NCBI GenBank assembly: GCA_010093685.1
Contig: MU006221.1
Coordinates: forward strand, 713,491-777,490
DNA: 64,000 bases
From: Ophiobolus disseminans
Taxonomy: Eukaryota; Ascomycota; Dothideomycetes; Pleosporales; Phaeosphaeriaceae
Direction of reading: 5' to 3'
The notes under the pieces: model-generated
Databases searched by the model: none
The model's input: the letters and a program-made list of their open reading frames with translations, nothing else
What the model was told of the DNA's origin: nothing
Translations under genes and position numbers: made by a program
Shown: positions 33,468 through 43,769 of the stretch, piece by piece
Layout: each line of letters begins with the position of its first letter
Numbering within the stretch: the stretch's first letter is position 1

Positions 33468-35356
33468 TTAAGTCGCTTTTTTAGTGTTTTGAGCTTCGAT
33501 TTTGGCTGCGCGGTCGGCCGCCTTTTTGGCCTTTACCTCCTCTCGCACCACTTTGGCTTCCTCCCTTGCAACACGTTTCTCCTCAGCTATCTGATCTTTG
33601 TAGAGCTTTGCAGCAGCCTTAAGCTCTTTCCTGTTTGCCTTTGCAAGCATTTCTTGGTGTTCTTCCTGCGCCTTCACGGCCTCACGGGCACGGGCCTCTC
33701 TGATCTTTTGCGGAGACCAGAAGTTGGCACCACCATAGTACTCCTCCCTCTGCTGCAGGTCGAGAGGCTTACTAACCTTCCTATGCTTCTTTTTGACTAC
33801 AAGAGCCTCCTTCAAGCCCTTGTTTTCGTGGTGTAATAGCTCCTTTTGGACAGCTAGTGTGTGCAGCGTTTGGGAGAGCTTTTTTGACTCATCTGCGCCC
33901 CAATCGCTCACTGCAGAGCGTACGAGACGCTCCATCTGACGCCAGTCGCCCTCAGTAACAGAGGTGGGCCGTGCGCCCTCTGCTGAGGTAACGTCCGTAT
34001 AGCATTTCAATATAACCTCTAGGTCTATAGGCCATATACCAGTGCTCTCAAAGGCCTTAAGGACAATCTCTGGTGTGATAGACGACTGCCAAGCTGTAAG
34101 GGGTTGAACCTTAAAAAGGAAATAGGCACGACTACATGCACCAGCCCCGGCCAAAAGGCAGGCACAAGTTGAATCAACGGTGTTCAACTTGCGTAGTCGA
34201 TATTTATACAGCATGAAGACATGTGAGGCGTGACTGCGCCGCTCTCAAACCCACTAGTGGGTCCTGCATGGGTCTAACCCATCACACAAGCCCTCCAGAA
34301 TAGTGGGAAAAAGTCGCCCTTGGTGATAGGTATTAGGCCTTGGCTGCGATGGAGGTGGCTTGTGAGCTCAGTGGAGTACGCCGTCGATAGAGGTTTGAAG
34401 AGGACGACGTCAAGTGGCTGCAAAGTATAGGTACTGTGAGGTGGAAAGACGGCTAGTAGTATACTGTGAGCGTCGCAGTAGTCAATAAAATCCTTTGTAA
34501 CATGACTGCTATAGCCGTCAAGTATGAGGAGACGCCAATCGCGACCTTGGCAAGCTTTTTGCCTCGTATTGCGGTCAAAAACCTGCTCTAACCAGGCCAA
34601 TCCGACGTCGTTATTGCTCCACCCAGATGGAGATGAAGCTACAAAGACACTATGCTTTCCAGCCTCAATCTCAGCTACCCATGACGACTCTATTGATCCT
34701 GATGCGGCGGCATAGATAAGGGCTAGCGGCAGCGTCGTCCCATCTGCGCAGACAGCTGCTATGAGGGTTATCCACTTTCGAGAGCCATCTTGGAGCGTCG
34801 CAGTGACCCATTTTTGCTCCCAAAGGTAGCGGCTGAAGACGTGTTTTGCGCGGCTTGTTACACCAATCATAAAGCCCTTTTCGTCCATATTGTAGGTGTG
34901 CTCAGGTTGTACGTTGTACTGTTTCATCTTAGCATGCAGTAGGTCAAAATAGAGCTTATATTTGACTCTAGAATCGGCTTTGTGGCGGAGAGCGTCCATT
35001 CCAGAGGTCCATTTTAAGACGAGATGATCGCGTTGTCGCTCTTAAAAGCGCGTCACCCACGAGTTGCTTACAGGCTCTGCAGCTATATGCGACGCAAAAT
35101 TTTGTACCATCTTTCTCGTAGGCGGCAGCGCTCTCTTAGTGAGGTCGTTAATGTATTGTACAAGTGCAGCCTCTTGTTGTAGGTTGAGTTTCTGTTGATG
35201 AGCTTTCTGAGCGTCCAGAGACCTCTGACGACCCTTGTGCCTCCGCGTCAGCGTACTGACTGCCACGCTAAACTGTCTAGCTACTGCCCGGTATGAAAAG
35301 TGTTCTCCTGCTTCCAGCGATTCAATTGCTGCAATTGCATCGTCAATTGGTGCCAT
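33468..35356 (-). pseudogene. Broken pogo/Fot1-type transposase
   Basis: Starts at the ATG at 35356 (MAPIDDAIAAIESLEAGEHF) with a psq-type helix-turn-helix and then a Tc5-type DNA-binding region (ALPPTRKMVQNFASHIAAEP). An in-frame TAA at 35042-35044 interrupts it directly after SWVTRF; the frame continues on the other side without a shift. The DDE domain follows: the first Asp is in TYNMDEKGFMIG, the second in LLILDGYSSHVT, and the third in LQPLDVVLFKPL. It is then cut after FFPLFW by the LTR insertion. The frame resumes with SSITPEIVLKAFESTGIWPI and ends in a Lys/Ala-rich tail at 33468. Two independent lesions make it non-functional. Confidence 0.88.
34095..34286 (-). mobile_element. Solo LTR nested in the transposase
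   Basis: A 192-bp insertion with TG...CA ends (minus strand TGTGATGGGTTAGACC...GGTTCAACCCCTTACA), flanked by the 5-bp duplication CAAGC (34090-34094 and 34287-34291). A TATAAATA box lies on the minus strand near 34205. There is no internal coding region, so this is a solo LTR left after recombination of an LTR retrotransposon. Removing it with one target copy joins the transposase frame exactly. Confidence 0.83.
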
Positions 35357-35512
35357 GGTGGTTGAGTTATGATGCGTCGCGCAAAGTGGCTTGTCTGGTG
35401 TTTTGGTGGGGGGTGGGTCGACCCGCGACGTGTGGCGACCCGCGCACGGGCATAGTATCGCAAAGCTCGAGGCAGCTAGAATGATGGGGCCGTGCAGGGT
35501 GCTTACGTGCTC

Positions 35513-35649
35513 TCGGTAAGTTGCGAAAGCCAGACATGGATACACTATGCTGTCTGTATACAGAGATTTTAGAGAATTTAAACCAGCTTTCCTATACGTA
35601 GATGTAGTCGTCAAGCTTAACTTTTCCTGGCTTTCACGACTTACCAAGA
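35513..35649. mobile_element. MITE family C, copy 2
   Basis: 137 bp with inverted ends GGTAAGTTGCGAAAGCC and GGCTTTCACGACTTACC. Flanking 9-mers TACGTGCTC and GACGTGTTC match at 7 of 9 positions, a decayed target repeat. It lies 55 bp outside the pogo-type transposon. A CTTAAC string precedes a pyrimidine-rich stretch near the right end. Confidence 0.8.
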
Positions 35650-35989
35650 GACGTGTTCACTCTGCGATCACTCCGCAAAGTCCGTACACTGTGGCCTTGG
35701 CCTACAACCTCTTAACTTCAAGTAATTAATACATGATCACGCAACGGAAAGCGGGGTTTGAGAGTAACGCAGTTGGCTGACAGTATCGATCGTCGGGCCA
35801 AGTCGAACGACGTCATATCCCCAAAATGATGACCAATGCAACTATATATGCTACCTACCCGAATCAATGACCCTAAAGCAAGTGAAACGAATTCCTTGAC
35901 ATTCGCAACGCCCCGAGTAACACTCGATACAATACGGACAAATCCAATAAGCTCGCCACATTACAATCTCACGCTACAGGAATAGCAAC
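35650..35989. other. Promoter region of the NAD(P)-binding protein gene
   Basis: 340 bp between a MITE and a start codon. Nothing else is recognised. Confidence 0.45.
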
Positions 35990-36826
35990 ATGTCAAAGAA
36001 CATCCTTCTTATAGGCGGCCACGGAAAGGTCAGCCAGCTCTTAACTCCTCTCCTTCTCGCCAAATCATGGAATGTTACTAGCTTGATCCGCACCTCCGAT
36101 CAAACCGCGACGATCGAGAAGCTCGGCGAAAACCAGCCAGGCAGACTGAACGTTCTGGTCAAGACTGTTGCAGACATCAAGAGCGAGGCAGACGCCAAGA
36201 AGATCCTCGACCAGGTAAAACCGGACTGGGTCGTGTGGAGCGCTGGAGCTGGTGGTAAAGGCGGCGCGGAGATGACGTACGCTATCGATCGCGATGCAGC
36301 AATTGCGTTCACCAAGGCGAGCGTGCATACACAAAGCGTGAAGAAATTTTTAACCGTGTCATACTTGGCATCGAGAAGGGGAAGGCCGAGTTGGTGGAGC
36401 GAGGCGGATTGGAACTCCGCACAGAAGATCAACAACGAGGTTTTGCCGACGTACTACAAGGCGAAGATAGCGGCTGATGAGGTGTTGACAACTCTCGCAA
36501 ATGAACGATATGCGGAAGAAGAGAAAAAGGGTGTCCCGTTCAATGAACGCTTTGTTGGAATCAGTCTACGCCCGGGAACCTTGACAGATGAGAAATCGGG
36601 GGGTGTCAAGATCGGCAAGGTTGGCGTCGGCGGTACGACAAGCCGTGCGACTACGGCGGAAGCGATCGTTGCTGCTCTTGAGACAGAAGGCGCGAAGGGG
36701 TGGATCGACGTGGTTGATGGGGATGAGGACGTAAGCAAGGCTATCCAAGAGCTAACGCAGAATGGTGTAGATGCTGTGGATGAAGAAGATCTGGAGACAA
36801 TGAAGGAAAACATCTCGAAGTTCTAG
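35990..36826 (+). CDS. Atypical SDR / NAD(P)-binding Rossmann protein
   Basis: Single exon, 278 aa. The N-terminus ILLIGGHGKVSQLLTPLLLA gives the GxxGxxx nucleotide-binding loop of atypical short-chain dehydrogenases (NmrA-like or NAD-dependent epimerase group, similar to yeast YMR090W). WVVWSAGAGGKGG marks the fourth strand and FLTVSYLASRRGRPSWW the active-site strand; a YxxxK pair could be TYYKAK (151-156 region). ISLRPGTLTDE is the conserved C-terminal strand. Likely cytosolic. The substrate is unknown, and the annotated relatives are themselves mostly uncharacterised. Confidence 0.8.
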   Translation: MSKNILLIGGHGKVSQLLTPLLLAKSWNVTSLIRTSDQTATIEKLGENQPGRLNVLVKTVADIKSEADAKKILDQVKPDWVVWSAGAGGKGGAEMTYAIDRDAAIAFTKASVHTQSVKKFLTVSYLASRRGRPSWWSEADWNSAQKINNEVLPTYYKAKIAADEVLTTLANERYAEEEKKGVPFNERFVGISLRPGTLTDEKSGGVKIGKVGVGGTTSRATTAEAIVAALETEGAKGWIDVVDGDEDVSKAIQELTQNGVDAVDEEDLETMKENISKF

Positions 36827-37174
36827 AAGAAGCTCAGCAACATGTGAGCTTGCCAGGGTGCACGAAATAAGTATGAACCGTATCACAACCAACTAAGCGC
36901 TGTCAATGAAGCCCACAAGAGTCAGCCGTCGTTCCAATTCTTGTAAGCGGACAGTCCGTGCGAGCCCTAGGTCCATAAGCGTTGGCGCTCATCGCCTCAA
37001 GACAGTTGTGAATTTGTGTTCTATCCAAGAAAACCATTCAATTCGTACTGCATATGACTCTATCCGCAAACGTAAACACTACTGCTGGATACATTCGGTG
37101 TCAAGAATTTGTAGTCAGTGTCTTCATCAACTTTACATCCGCACACAATTCTCTTGGCACTTGACTTAGGCACC
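36827..37174. other. Intergenic, nothing recognised
   Basis: About 350 bp to the next MITE. No supported feature. Confidence 0.45.
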
Positions 37175-37344
37175 TACGAAGGAGCTTGTAATTAGTGTTG
37201 CACCACATGGTGCTGCGAGAACTTAAATAAGAGGCCTGTGTATCCTTACAACGCTGTAATAGCTTTAAAAATATTCTAATAAAGCTATAAAGATAGACAG
37301 GCCGTTGTTTCATTGGTGCATCACCAAATACGAGCTCCTTCGTA
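37175..37344. mobile_element. MITE family A, copy 2 (best preserved)
   Basis: 170 bp. The left end TACGAAGGAGCTTGTAATTA then GTGTTGCACCA is mirrored by the right end TGGTGCATCACCAAATACGA then GCTCCTTCGTA. TA at both outer edges may be the target duplication. The AT-rich interior contains AGGCCTGTGTATCC and its near-inverse ATAGACAGGCC, so the whole element can fold into a hairpin. Confidence 0.8.
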
Positions 37345-38152
37345 CATTCACCACATCCGTCCCACGTCCTATACCTTGACCTCTCTCTTGTTTGTACTCT
37401 CCAGAAGCACCAGACAGCTGGTATCATTATAGAGAGCCGTTAATATGTTGCTCTAAGTTATGTGTGCAGATGTTGGGGGATGAGTCCAGGACGGTGCCAG
37501 TGGATATGTATGTCGACAGTGTGCATCAGATACCTACTCCACAATGGCATCAATCATCGAGTCACCTACGAGCTTGGAAGTGAGATTGACTGTTTCAAGC
37601 TCAAAGCGATAGTTGCATGACAGATATGGAAGCTTGAGGCGACGAAAAACGAAAGACGTGACATAGCAGGACGTTGAAGCAGATCTTTGAAAGTACACCA
37701 GAACTCCTAGTGATATGAGATAGGACGGTGAAATTAGTATAGTTGTTCCGGAGATAATAAGGACAGACAACAAAGTTGATAAAAGCTGAGACCATGATAG
37801 ATCGCGACAATGGAATATGAACATGACGCGCCAGTAGAGATAGATCGGAAATACTAAGAACACCCATTCGCAACAATAAGAAACCAGTCTGGTGAAAACG
37901 TAGCTGAGTAATCCTCAACACTGTGTTGCACCAAGCAGTCTGTACCTTTTGGTAACGACATGAGGTCGCATAAGACCTAAGAAGATAGTGAATATTTGCT
38001 GATGAAAGCCGACGTATGACTTTAGCGAAAAGCCTTGACGCCAGACGAGTTGATGGGACCATGGCAAGTAACAATGATGTGCTGGAACGGGGGGACCGAC
38101 AGATGAGGCGACGTTGAACGAGATTTTGGCGGTTGAGAGGGTGAGACAATAT
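37345..38152. other. Intergenic, nothing supported
   Basis: About 800 bp downstream of the Pro/Gln-rich gene. A 182-codon minus-strand frame at 37601-38149 has no recognised motif and looks like chance or 3' UTR. Confidence 0.4.
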
Positions 38153-40323
38153 TTAACGACGACTAAAAGATGTTAGAATAGGCCAACTGGTTGCGAGGGA
38201 ACTGAACCGAAGTATGGAGGCTTACCTATAAGCAGCATCGACTTGCGCGCGGCGCTTCCGCTTTGTATGGTCATCTTGCTGTCGCGGCTTCTCGTCACCG
38301 TGGTCGGCGTCCTCGTAGCTTCTCTTTCGTGAGAAGGAGCTGTCACTTCGGTGTATAGTAGGTACAACAGAACTGTCCTTATCAGTACTGGTGCTAGGCT
38401 TCTCGGGCTCAAAGTCAGAGCCAGCCATGGTGTGATTGCTGCCTTCCGATTGGGCAGGGCTTCCTCTGGAGCCATCGTAGCTTGCACCGTTATACTGTGG
38501 TTGATTCCAAGCACCATATCGTTGAGACTCGGGCGGGGGAGGCGGAGGTGGTGGTGGAAAGCGACCTGCATTGCCAGATGATATTGACCCGTATGGTCGC
38601 TGTGGTGCACGATCATGTTCAGACTCTCGGCGCCCGCCGAAGAACTTCGCTATCTGTGGAGGCAATTGCGAGTCAGATGGCGGCCTACTCTTAGTTAGTA
38701 CACGGTTGCTTTTACGAGCGAGAAACCTACAATGCACTCGGTGCTGGCTTCTCGGGATGAGCTACTCGCGGTGCTTCATCGACACTGGGGAAAGGCAACA
38801 CCATGAGCTCGTCTGAAGGCGGCTTCGGAGCTCCAGTAACACCAAGCTTCGCGAGAATGTCCTCTTGGGAATGAGCGGGAGGGCACATCGTCGTGTGCTG
38901 AACAGTGCTTGGCTGTAGATCTTCGCCATTCGTGCCTGACAAGACCTGCTCGAGATTGTCCATCACACTCCAAGAGACATCGGGCATCTCTTCGTCATCG
39001 TCCCGCCGCGTTTCCCGAAAATATTCATCTAGACGGTCTCGCTGGCCGATACAGTCTTCGAGGGACACAAGGTTCCTATGCATCTCCGCGTCCGTAAAAA
39101 TGACAAATATTGGGTCGTCTCGGATAGTTTCCCATTCGTCAGTCTGCCGTACGTCTAGGAAAGCTTCATGCGAGTTTTCCGCTGTGAAATACATGGATAC
39201 CGATTCTCCGTTGTCGAGCTTCTCCGGTGTAGGCTTCAACGACTGCTCTTCAGCTTCTTCAAAAGTGGAAGGCAGTGCACGCGTGACCTGCTTCGCAGGA
39301 TGCCAGATGATCACCCCTAGACTGAGTGCTGGATCAACAGGTTCATTACTCTTCGGCCAGATTGCGCCTTCGAAATCAAAGTCCCAATCATCGGATTCCA
39401 GACACAAGGATGAACTATCGCCAGCATGGCTACCTTCCATTGCGCTCGGTGGCTGCGATGATGCATGAGAGGGTTGAGGTGGGACGGGATGAGCCGAGAT
39501 AGGCGTTGGTGTAGCATTGGGGTCATATCCTTGCGGGACGCCTTGAGAAAAGCTTTGAGACGGTGCATTGTAGGGAGGGTACTGGTGATTTGGCGGATAA
39601 TGCCCTTGTCCGTTAGGCTGAGCCCAACCGGGCGTTTGTCCGTGGAATTGTTGGTTGGGATCTACGGGAGCAGATTGAGTGTGGTAGCCTGGATAGTTGC
39701 TCGCCGGAGGAGGCGCATAACCCTGACCGCCCGGATGAATCTGCGCTTGCGGATAAGTCTGGTTCGGCGCATATCCATGAAGCGGCCATTGGTAGTTCTG
39801 TGCTTGTTGGAACGACTGTTGGGGATAGTTTGGTGTCTGTGGAGGCCCATAGCCTTGCGGTGAGTAAGCAGGAGTCGGAGGGGCGTTGTAGCCCTGATTT
39901 GGATACGCCAAAGGCGTTGGAGCTGGCTGTCCGTACGGAGGCCCTGGGGCTGATTGTCCAAATCCCGACTGCGGCGGTTGAAACTGATTTGGATACTGAT
40001 TCGCACCGAAGGGACCTTGAGGCTGCGCCGGCCCACGGTACCCTGGCGGAGGCGGATACCGCGTTATTATCGGGTTTCCCTTCTTCTTTGGAGGTCTGGT
40101 ATAGTGAGTATGAAATAGCTGCATAGGTCTGCACGCGGTCGAAACAGGCCACTTACTGTACGTTCGGCGGCCGCTGTGGTGGACCAGGCGCAGGAGGATG
40201 CTGTCCATAAGCGGGCTGCTGGCCATAGTGAAAGGGTGGTTGCTGGCCGTACGCAGGCTGGCCGCCGGGATATGGCTGCGGCTGGTAAGCTGTAGCACTG
40301 GCTCCAGGCGCGCCCCACGACAT
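38153..40323 (-). CDS. Pro/Gln/Tyr-rich protein of unknown function
   Basis: Four exons on the minus strand, 40157-40323, 38731-40095, 38226-38684 and a 10-nt last exon 38153-38162, give 666 aa. If the last intron is retained, the protein simply ends at 38222 with one different residue. The N-terminal 280 residues are a low-complexity QPxYGQ/PxxYPxQ region like those in RNA-binding or phase-separating proteins. The middle (about 290-440) is ordered and looks conserved: SDDWDFDFEGAIWPKSNEP, LSLGVIIWHPAKQVT, VSMYFTAENSHEAFLDV. The C-terminus has a proline tract and a basic end (KRKRRAQVDAA) that could be a nuclear signal. Intron signals are good, including TACTAAC before the third exon. I do not recognise the family. 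Confidence 0.75.
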
Positions 40324-41058
40324 TGCACGCTCAATGTGTGTGCACCAGAGGACGGTCAGAGCTGGAACACGCTATGAGCCCAGATGGTGGTCAGGTGATC
40401 TGCTGGTTGCTGGCTGCTGGCTGCTGTCCACGGGTGAAAGTGGAGGGTCTGCGGGTGGTGGGGAAGATATTTTATGAAGCTCGAGGTGCGGGCTCAAATT
40501 TGGTACAGCGCACGAGCCAGATCGATCGGGCGACCAACGGCTCGACGGTAATTGCCTGGCGGTGCTGCCTGGTCGAGATGACGACCATGGAGGGAGAGGT
40601 GGTCATGGAACGCGATAAAGAGAGCCGTGTTGACGCAGAGACGGCAGAACGGGGCTGCCGAGCGGGAGGAAGCAGGGAGAGAATGTGACATGGACTGATA
40701 GGGCAGGGGCGAGAGATGGGGCATGCACGAATGTTGGCACAGGGACAGACAGACGGAGCGACGACGGTGTGTGCGCGCTCTGGAGCAGGACCGCACTGCG
40801 TGGTCGCGTCGAGGGTCGGGTGCATGCAGCGCGGGCGAGGCCAACCCACGAAGTCACGTGCGGCCCAAGCTCCACATGTGGGCAGAATGCCACCTGCAGG
40901 CGCGACGACAGCAGCACACGCACGCCCACCCGCCGCCGCCAGACCTGAGCCCCGAATCGATGCGCGCCCGAGGATGATTGTACGAAGCCCACACGTGCCA
41001 GCCACCCCGACATCCCCGACGCCTCCCTGAGCCCGTCGCACACGCTCCCCTTCCCGCC
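40324..41058. other. Divergent promoter region, orphan / Ppg1
   Basis: 735 bp, GC-rich on the right. It should carry both promoters. I see no RNA gene or repeat. Confidence 0.5.
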
Positions 41059-42015
41059 ATGCCGGGCCTGCCCAACACGGTCGACCTCGACGAGTGCATC
41101 TCGCGGCTGTCCAAGAAGGAGCTGCTGGCCGAGTCGGTGGTCGAGGCCATCTGCGCCAAGACCAAGGAGCTGCTCATGAAGGAGAGCAACGTGGTGCACA
41201 TCCGCGCGCCCGTGACCGTCGTGGGCGACATCCACGGCCAGTTCTTCGACATGATGGAGATCTTCAAGATTGGCGGGCCGTGTCCGGACACCAACTACCT
41301 GTTCCTGGGCGACTACGTCGACCGCGGCCTCTTCTCCGTCGAGACCATCTCGCTGCTCGTGTGCCTCAAGCTGCGCTACCCGCACCGCGTGCACCTCATC
41401 CGCGGCAACCACGAGTCGCGCGGCGTCACGCAGTCGTACGGCTTCTACACCGAGTGCTCGCGCAAGTACGGCAACGCCAACGTGTGGCACTACTTCACCG
41501 ACATGTTCGACTTCCTCACCCTGTCTGTCGTCATCAACGACCAGATCTTCTGCGTCCACGGCGGCCTGTCGCCCTCGATCCACTCTATCGACCAGATCAA
41601 GATCATCGACCGCTTCCGCGAGATCCCCCACGAGGGCCCCATGGCCGACCTGGTCTGGAGCGACCCCGACCCCGAGCGCGACGAGTTCTCCCTGAGCCCG
41701 CGCGGCGCCGGCTACACCTTCGGCGCCCAGGTCGTCAAGAAGTTCCTCGAGGTCAACGGCATGTCGCACATCCTGCGTGCCCACCAGCTCTGCCAGGAGG
41801 GCTACCAGGTCCTCTACGACGACCGCCTGAGCACCGTCTGGAGCGCCCCCAACTACTGCTACCGCTGCGGCAACATGGCCAGCGTCCTCGAGGTCAGCGA
41901 CACGGGCGAGCGCTTCTTCAACGTTTTCGACGCGAGCCCCGACAACGACGTGCACCGCGCAGAGCAGCAGCAGCAGCAGCAAGGGAAGGAGGTGACGACC
42001 GAGTACTTCTTATGA
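41059..42015 (+). CDS. PPG1: PP2A-like serine/threonine phosphatase Ppg1
   Basis: Catalytic subunit of the PPP family, cytosolic. Intronless, 318 aa. Motifs are GDIHGQ (56-61), GDYVDRG (84-90), GNHES (116-120), then FCVHGGLSPSI, RAHQL and SAPNYCYRCGN. Within the family it fits yeast Ppg1 better than Pph21 or Sit4: ESNVVHIRAPVTVVGD, TQSYGFYTEC, IDQIKIIDRFREIPHEGPMA and RAHQLCQEGYQ. Yeast Ppg1 acts with the Far complex and counteracts mitophagy by dephosphorylating Atg32; that role is carried over by family. The C-terminus keeps the YFL end, preceded by a short polyGln run. The coding sequence is strikingly GC-rich at third positions, suggesting strong expression or biased gene conversion. Confidence 0.93.
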   Translation: MPGLPNTVDLDECISRLSKKELLAESVVEAICAKTKELLMKESNVVHIRAPVTVVGDIHGQFFDMMEIFKIGGPCPDTNYLFLGDYVDRGLFSVETISLLVCLKLRYPHRVHLIRGNHESRGVTQSYGFYTECSRKYGNANVWHYFTDMFDFLTLSVVINDQIFCVHGGLSPSIHSIDQIKIIDRFREIPHEGPMADLVWSDPDPERDEFSLSPRGAGYTFGAQVVKKFLEVNGMSHILRAHQLCQEGYQVLYDDRLSTVWSAPNYCYRCGNMASVLEVSDTGERFFNVFDASPDNDVHRAEQQQQQQGKEVTTEYFL

Positions 42016-42180
42016 TACCCCGTATATGCCGACGCGTGGGCGCTAGTGTGCATGGCTGTGGCGTCGGATAGTGGTGGCTGGCTATATACACACACGCCCA
42101 GCTAGGGTCGTGTACAGTCTTAGAAGAATGTGCAAGAAATCCTCATCCTGAACCGCTTCCTACCCTGCCTCTCTCACACA

Positions 42181-43631
42181 TCAGCACCCTAGATACTTCG
42201 TCTCCACCCAGCGGTTCTCCATGTCGTCGCCCAACCTTGCCACCACGATCTTGATGTCTGGGAAGACGCTCAACACCCGGTTCACACCGACCCGCCCCGC
42301 TGTATACGTCACAAAGACTATCCTGTTCTCTGGCACACCGTGGTCCACCAAGACTCGGACCGCCATCAGCGCCGCCGCCCCAGACGAGAACTGCGGGTCA
42401 AGGACAAGGACAAGCCCGTGTTCCTTAATGTTCGACGGCAAAGCACGATAGTGCAGCTCGGGCTCGCCAGTTCTGTAGTTCGTTTGGATGAGCACTCGGC
42501 CCGTCCTGCAGTCCGGAATCGTGCGCCGTAGGCCCGTCTCAAACGCACTGCCGCCGCGCAACACTACTACAGCGCTCACATCGGCGTTCTTCTTCAGGCC
42601 CATGTACGTGTTGTTCTGTGGCGTGGTTACTTGGGCCGGCGTGAAGGGCAGAAAGTCGCATGCAGTCTCGATGAGCAGTGCTACCATGCGATCAAAATAG
42701 AACACAAAGTCCTCTCTCGTTGTCACTGGGTCCAGCAGCAGGGTGTGCATGCCCCTGACTTGATTCGTCTGCTTCAGCACAATTGCATTCGTGCTCAAAG
42801 GGCTATCCTCTGCAATCTGACCTAGACGCTGCAGCTCAACCTGATGCTGCGCTGATTTGTCTGCGAGCGTCTTTCGCACCTGGTCGCTGACCATAGAGAT
42901 GGCAACCTTGTTCTCGATGCCGCGGGGGATGATGAGATCTGCTATCTCGCGTTGTGGAGCAACGTATTTGTAAAAGTTTGGCTTCACGAATCTGAACCAC
43001 TGCTTGATGCAACCCTCGATGTCGCGCGCTCGTTCCTTGACGTCTCGGACCAGGCGCCGGGACAGGCAAAGGTCGGCATCCGCTTCGGCAAAGATCTTGA
43101 GATCCAGCAAGTCCAGGACCCGTGGGTCATGCAGGGCAAATATGCCCTCCAAAATGAGAACATGAGGAGAATAGATGGTTGTAGTTTTATCGAGACGTGC
43201 ATGTTTCTCAAACGAGTAGATGGGCACTTCGGCGACCTTGCTAGCTGATATCAGCCGATCGTTGATGAGTCTGGGCAGGTTGGGTACCCATTTTTGATAT
43301 CCTTGAGCCGGTTGACCAAGACGTCGAAGTCAATAGCCTGGGGTGCATCAAAGTCGAACTCATTCCGAAATGCGGCCGCTGATTGTTCTGGAGTTAATGG
43401 CTTGTAGAAAGAATCCTACTTGTTGAACTTGTTGTTAGAAATGGTGCACGTGCCCAGCTTCACTTGCATCAAACGCACCATGGACAGGATGACCACCCAT
43501 GGCAGGTTAAGAGTAGCCACTATAGCCATTGCCAGTGATGTCTTCCCTGACCCCGAGCTGCCAGCAACTCCGATAATGCTCGCATTGCCCCATGGCGGCT
43601 CGTAGTGTGTTTTCCGGCCGGCGTTGGACAT
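42181..43631 (-). CDS. URK1: Uridine kinase with UPRT-like domain
   Basis: Pyrimidine salvage enzyme that phosphorylates uridine and cytidine. Three exons on the minus strand, 43479-43631, 43288-43415 and 42181-43240, give 446 aa. The P-loop GVAGSSGSGKTS is at 21-32, followed by MDSFYK across the first intron, then FDFDAPQAIDFD, EVPIYSFEKHAR and VLILEGIFAL. The second half is a uracil phosphoribosyltransferase-like domain (MHTLLLDPVTTREDFVFYFD, VVLRGGSAFE, LDPQFSSGAAALMAV), as in yeast Urk1. The start ATG lies one or two bases from the edge of a MITE on its 5' side, so the 5' leader must lie in or beyond the element. The N-terminus is shorter than that of yeast Urk1, so an upstream exon lost to the insertion is possible. 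Confidence 0.92.
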
Positions 43632-43632
43632 G

Positions 43633-43769
43633 GCGGTAAGTCGCGAAAGCCAATAAAGATACACTATCCTGTATGTCTACAGAGATCTTTCAAAATTTAG
43701 AACAATTTCTACTTACGTAGATGTAGTTGTCAAGCTCAGCTTTTTTTTCGCTCTCACGACTTACCGAGA
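43633..43769. mobile_element. MITE family C, copy 3, in the Urk1 5' flank
   Basis: 137 bp with inverted ends GGTAAGTCGCGAAAGCC and CTCTCACGACTTACC. It occupies the divergent promoter of Urk1 and Gid8 and directly touches the Urk1 start codon. No clear target repeat remains on both sides. Confidence 0.8.

Larger units (their letters stand above)
33141..35455 (-). mobile_element. Pogo/Fot1-type DNA transposon, 2.3 kb
   Basis: Complete element with 37-bp inverted repeats that match perfectly (33141-33177 and 35419-35455, both beginning CTATGCCCGTGCGCGGGTCG when read inward). It is flanked by the TA target duplication at 33139-33140 and 35456-35457. The single transposase frame runs on the minus strand. 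A 192-bp solo LTR is inserted at 34095-34286. Identical ends suggest a fairly recent insertion, but the transposase is broken, so movement would need a source in trans. Confidence 0.92.

Noticed and set aside
37601..38149. 182-codon minus-strand frame next to the Pro/Gln-rich gene
   Set aside because: No motif, composition of random sequence; more likely the 3' UTR of the neighbouring gene.
40603..41982. Minus-strand open frame of 459 codons
   Set aside because: It is antisense to Ppg1 and results from its very high GC at third positions; the peptide is low-complexity Val/Asp/Ala-rich and has no motif.
41094..42071. Second plus-strand frame of 325 codons over Ppg1
   Set aside because: Arg/Pro-rich frame-shifted shadow of Ppg1.
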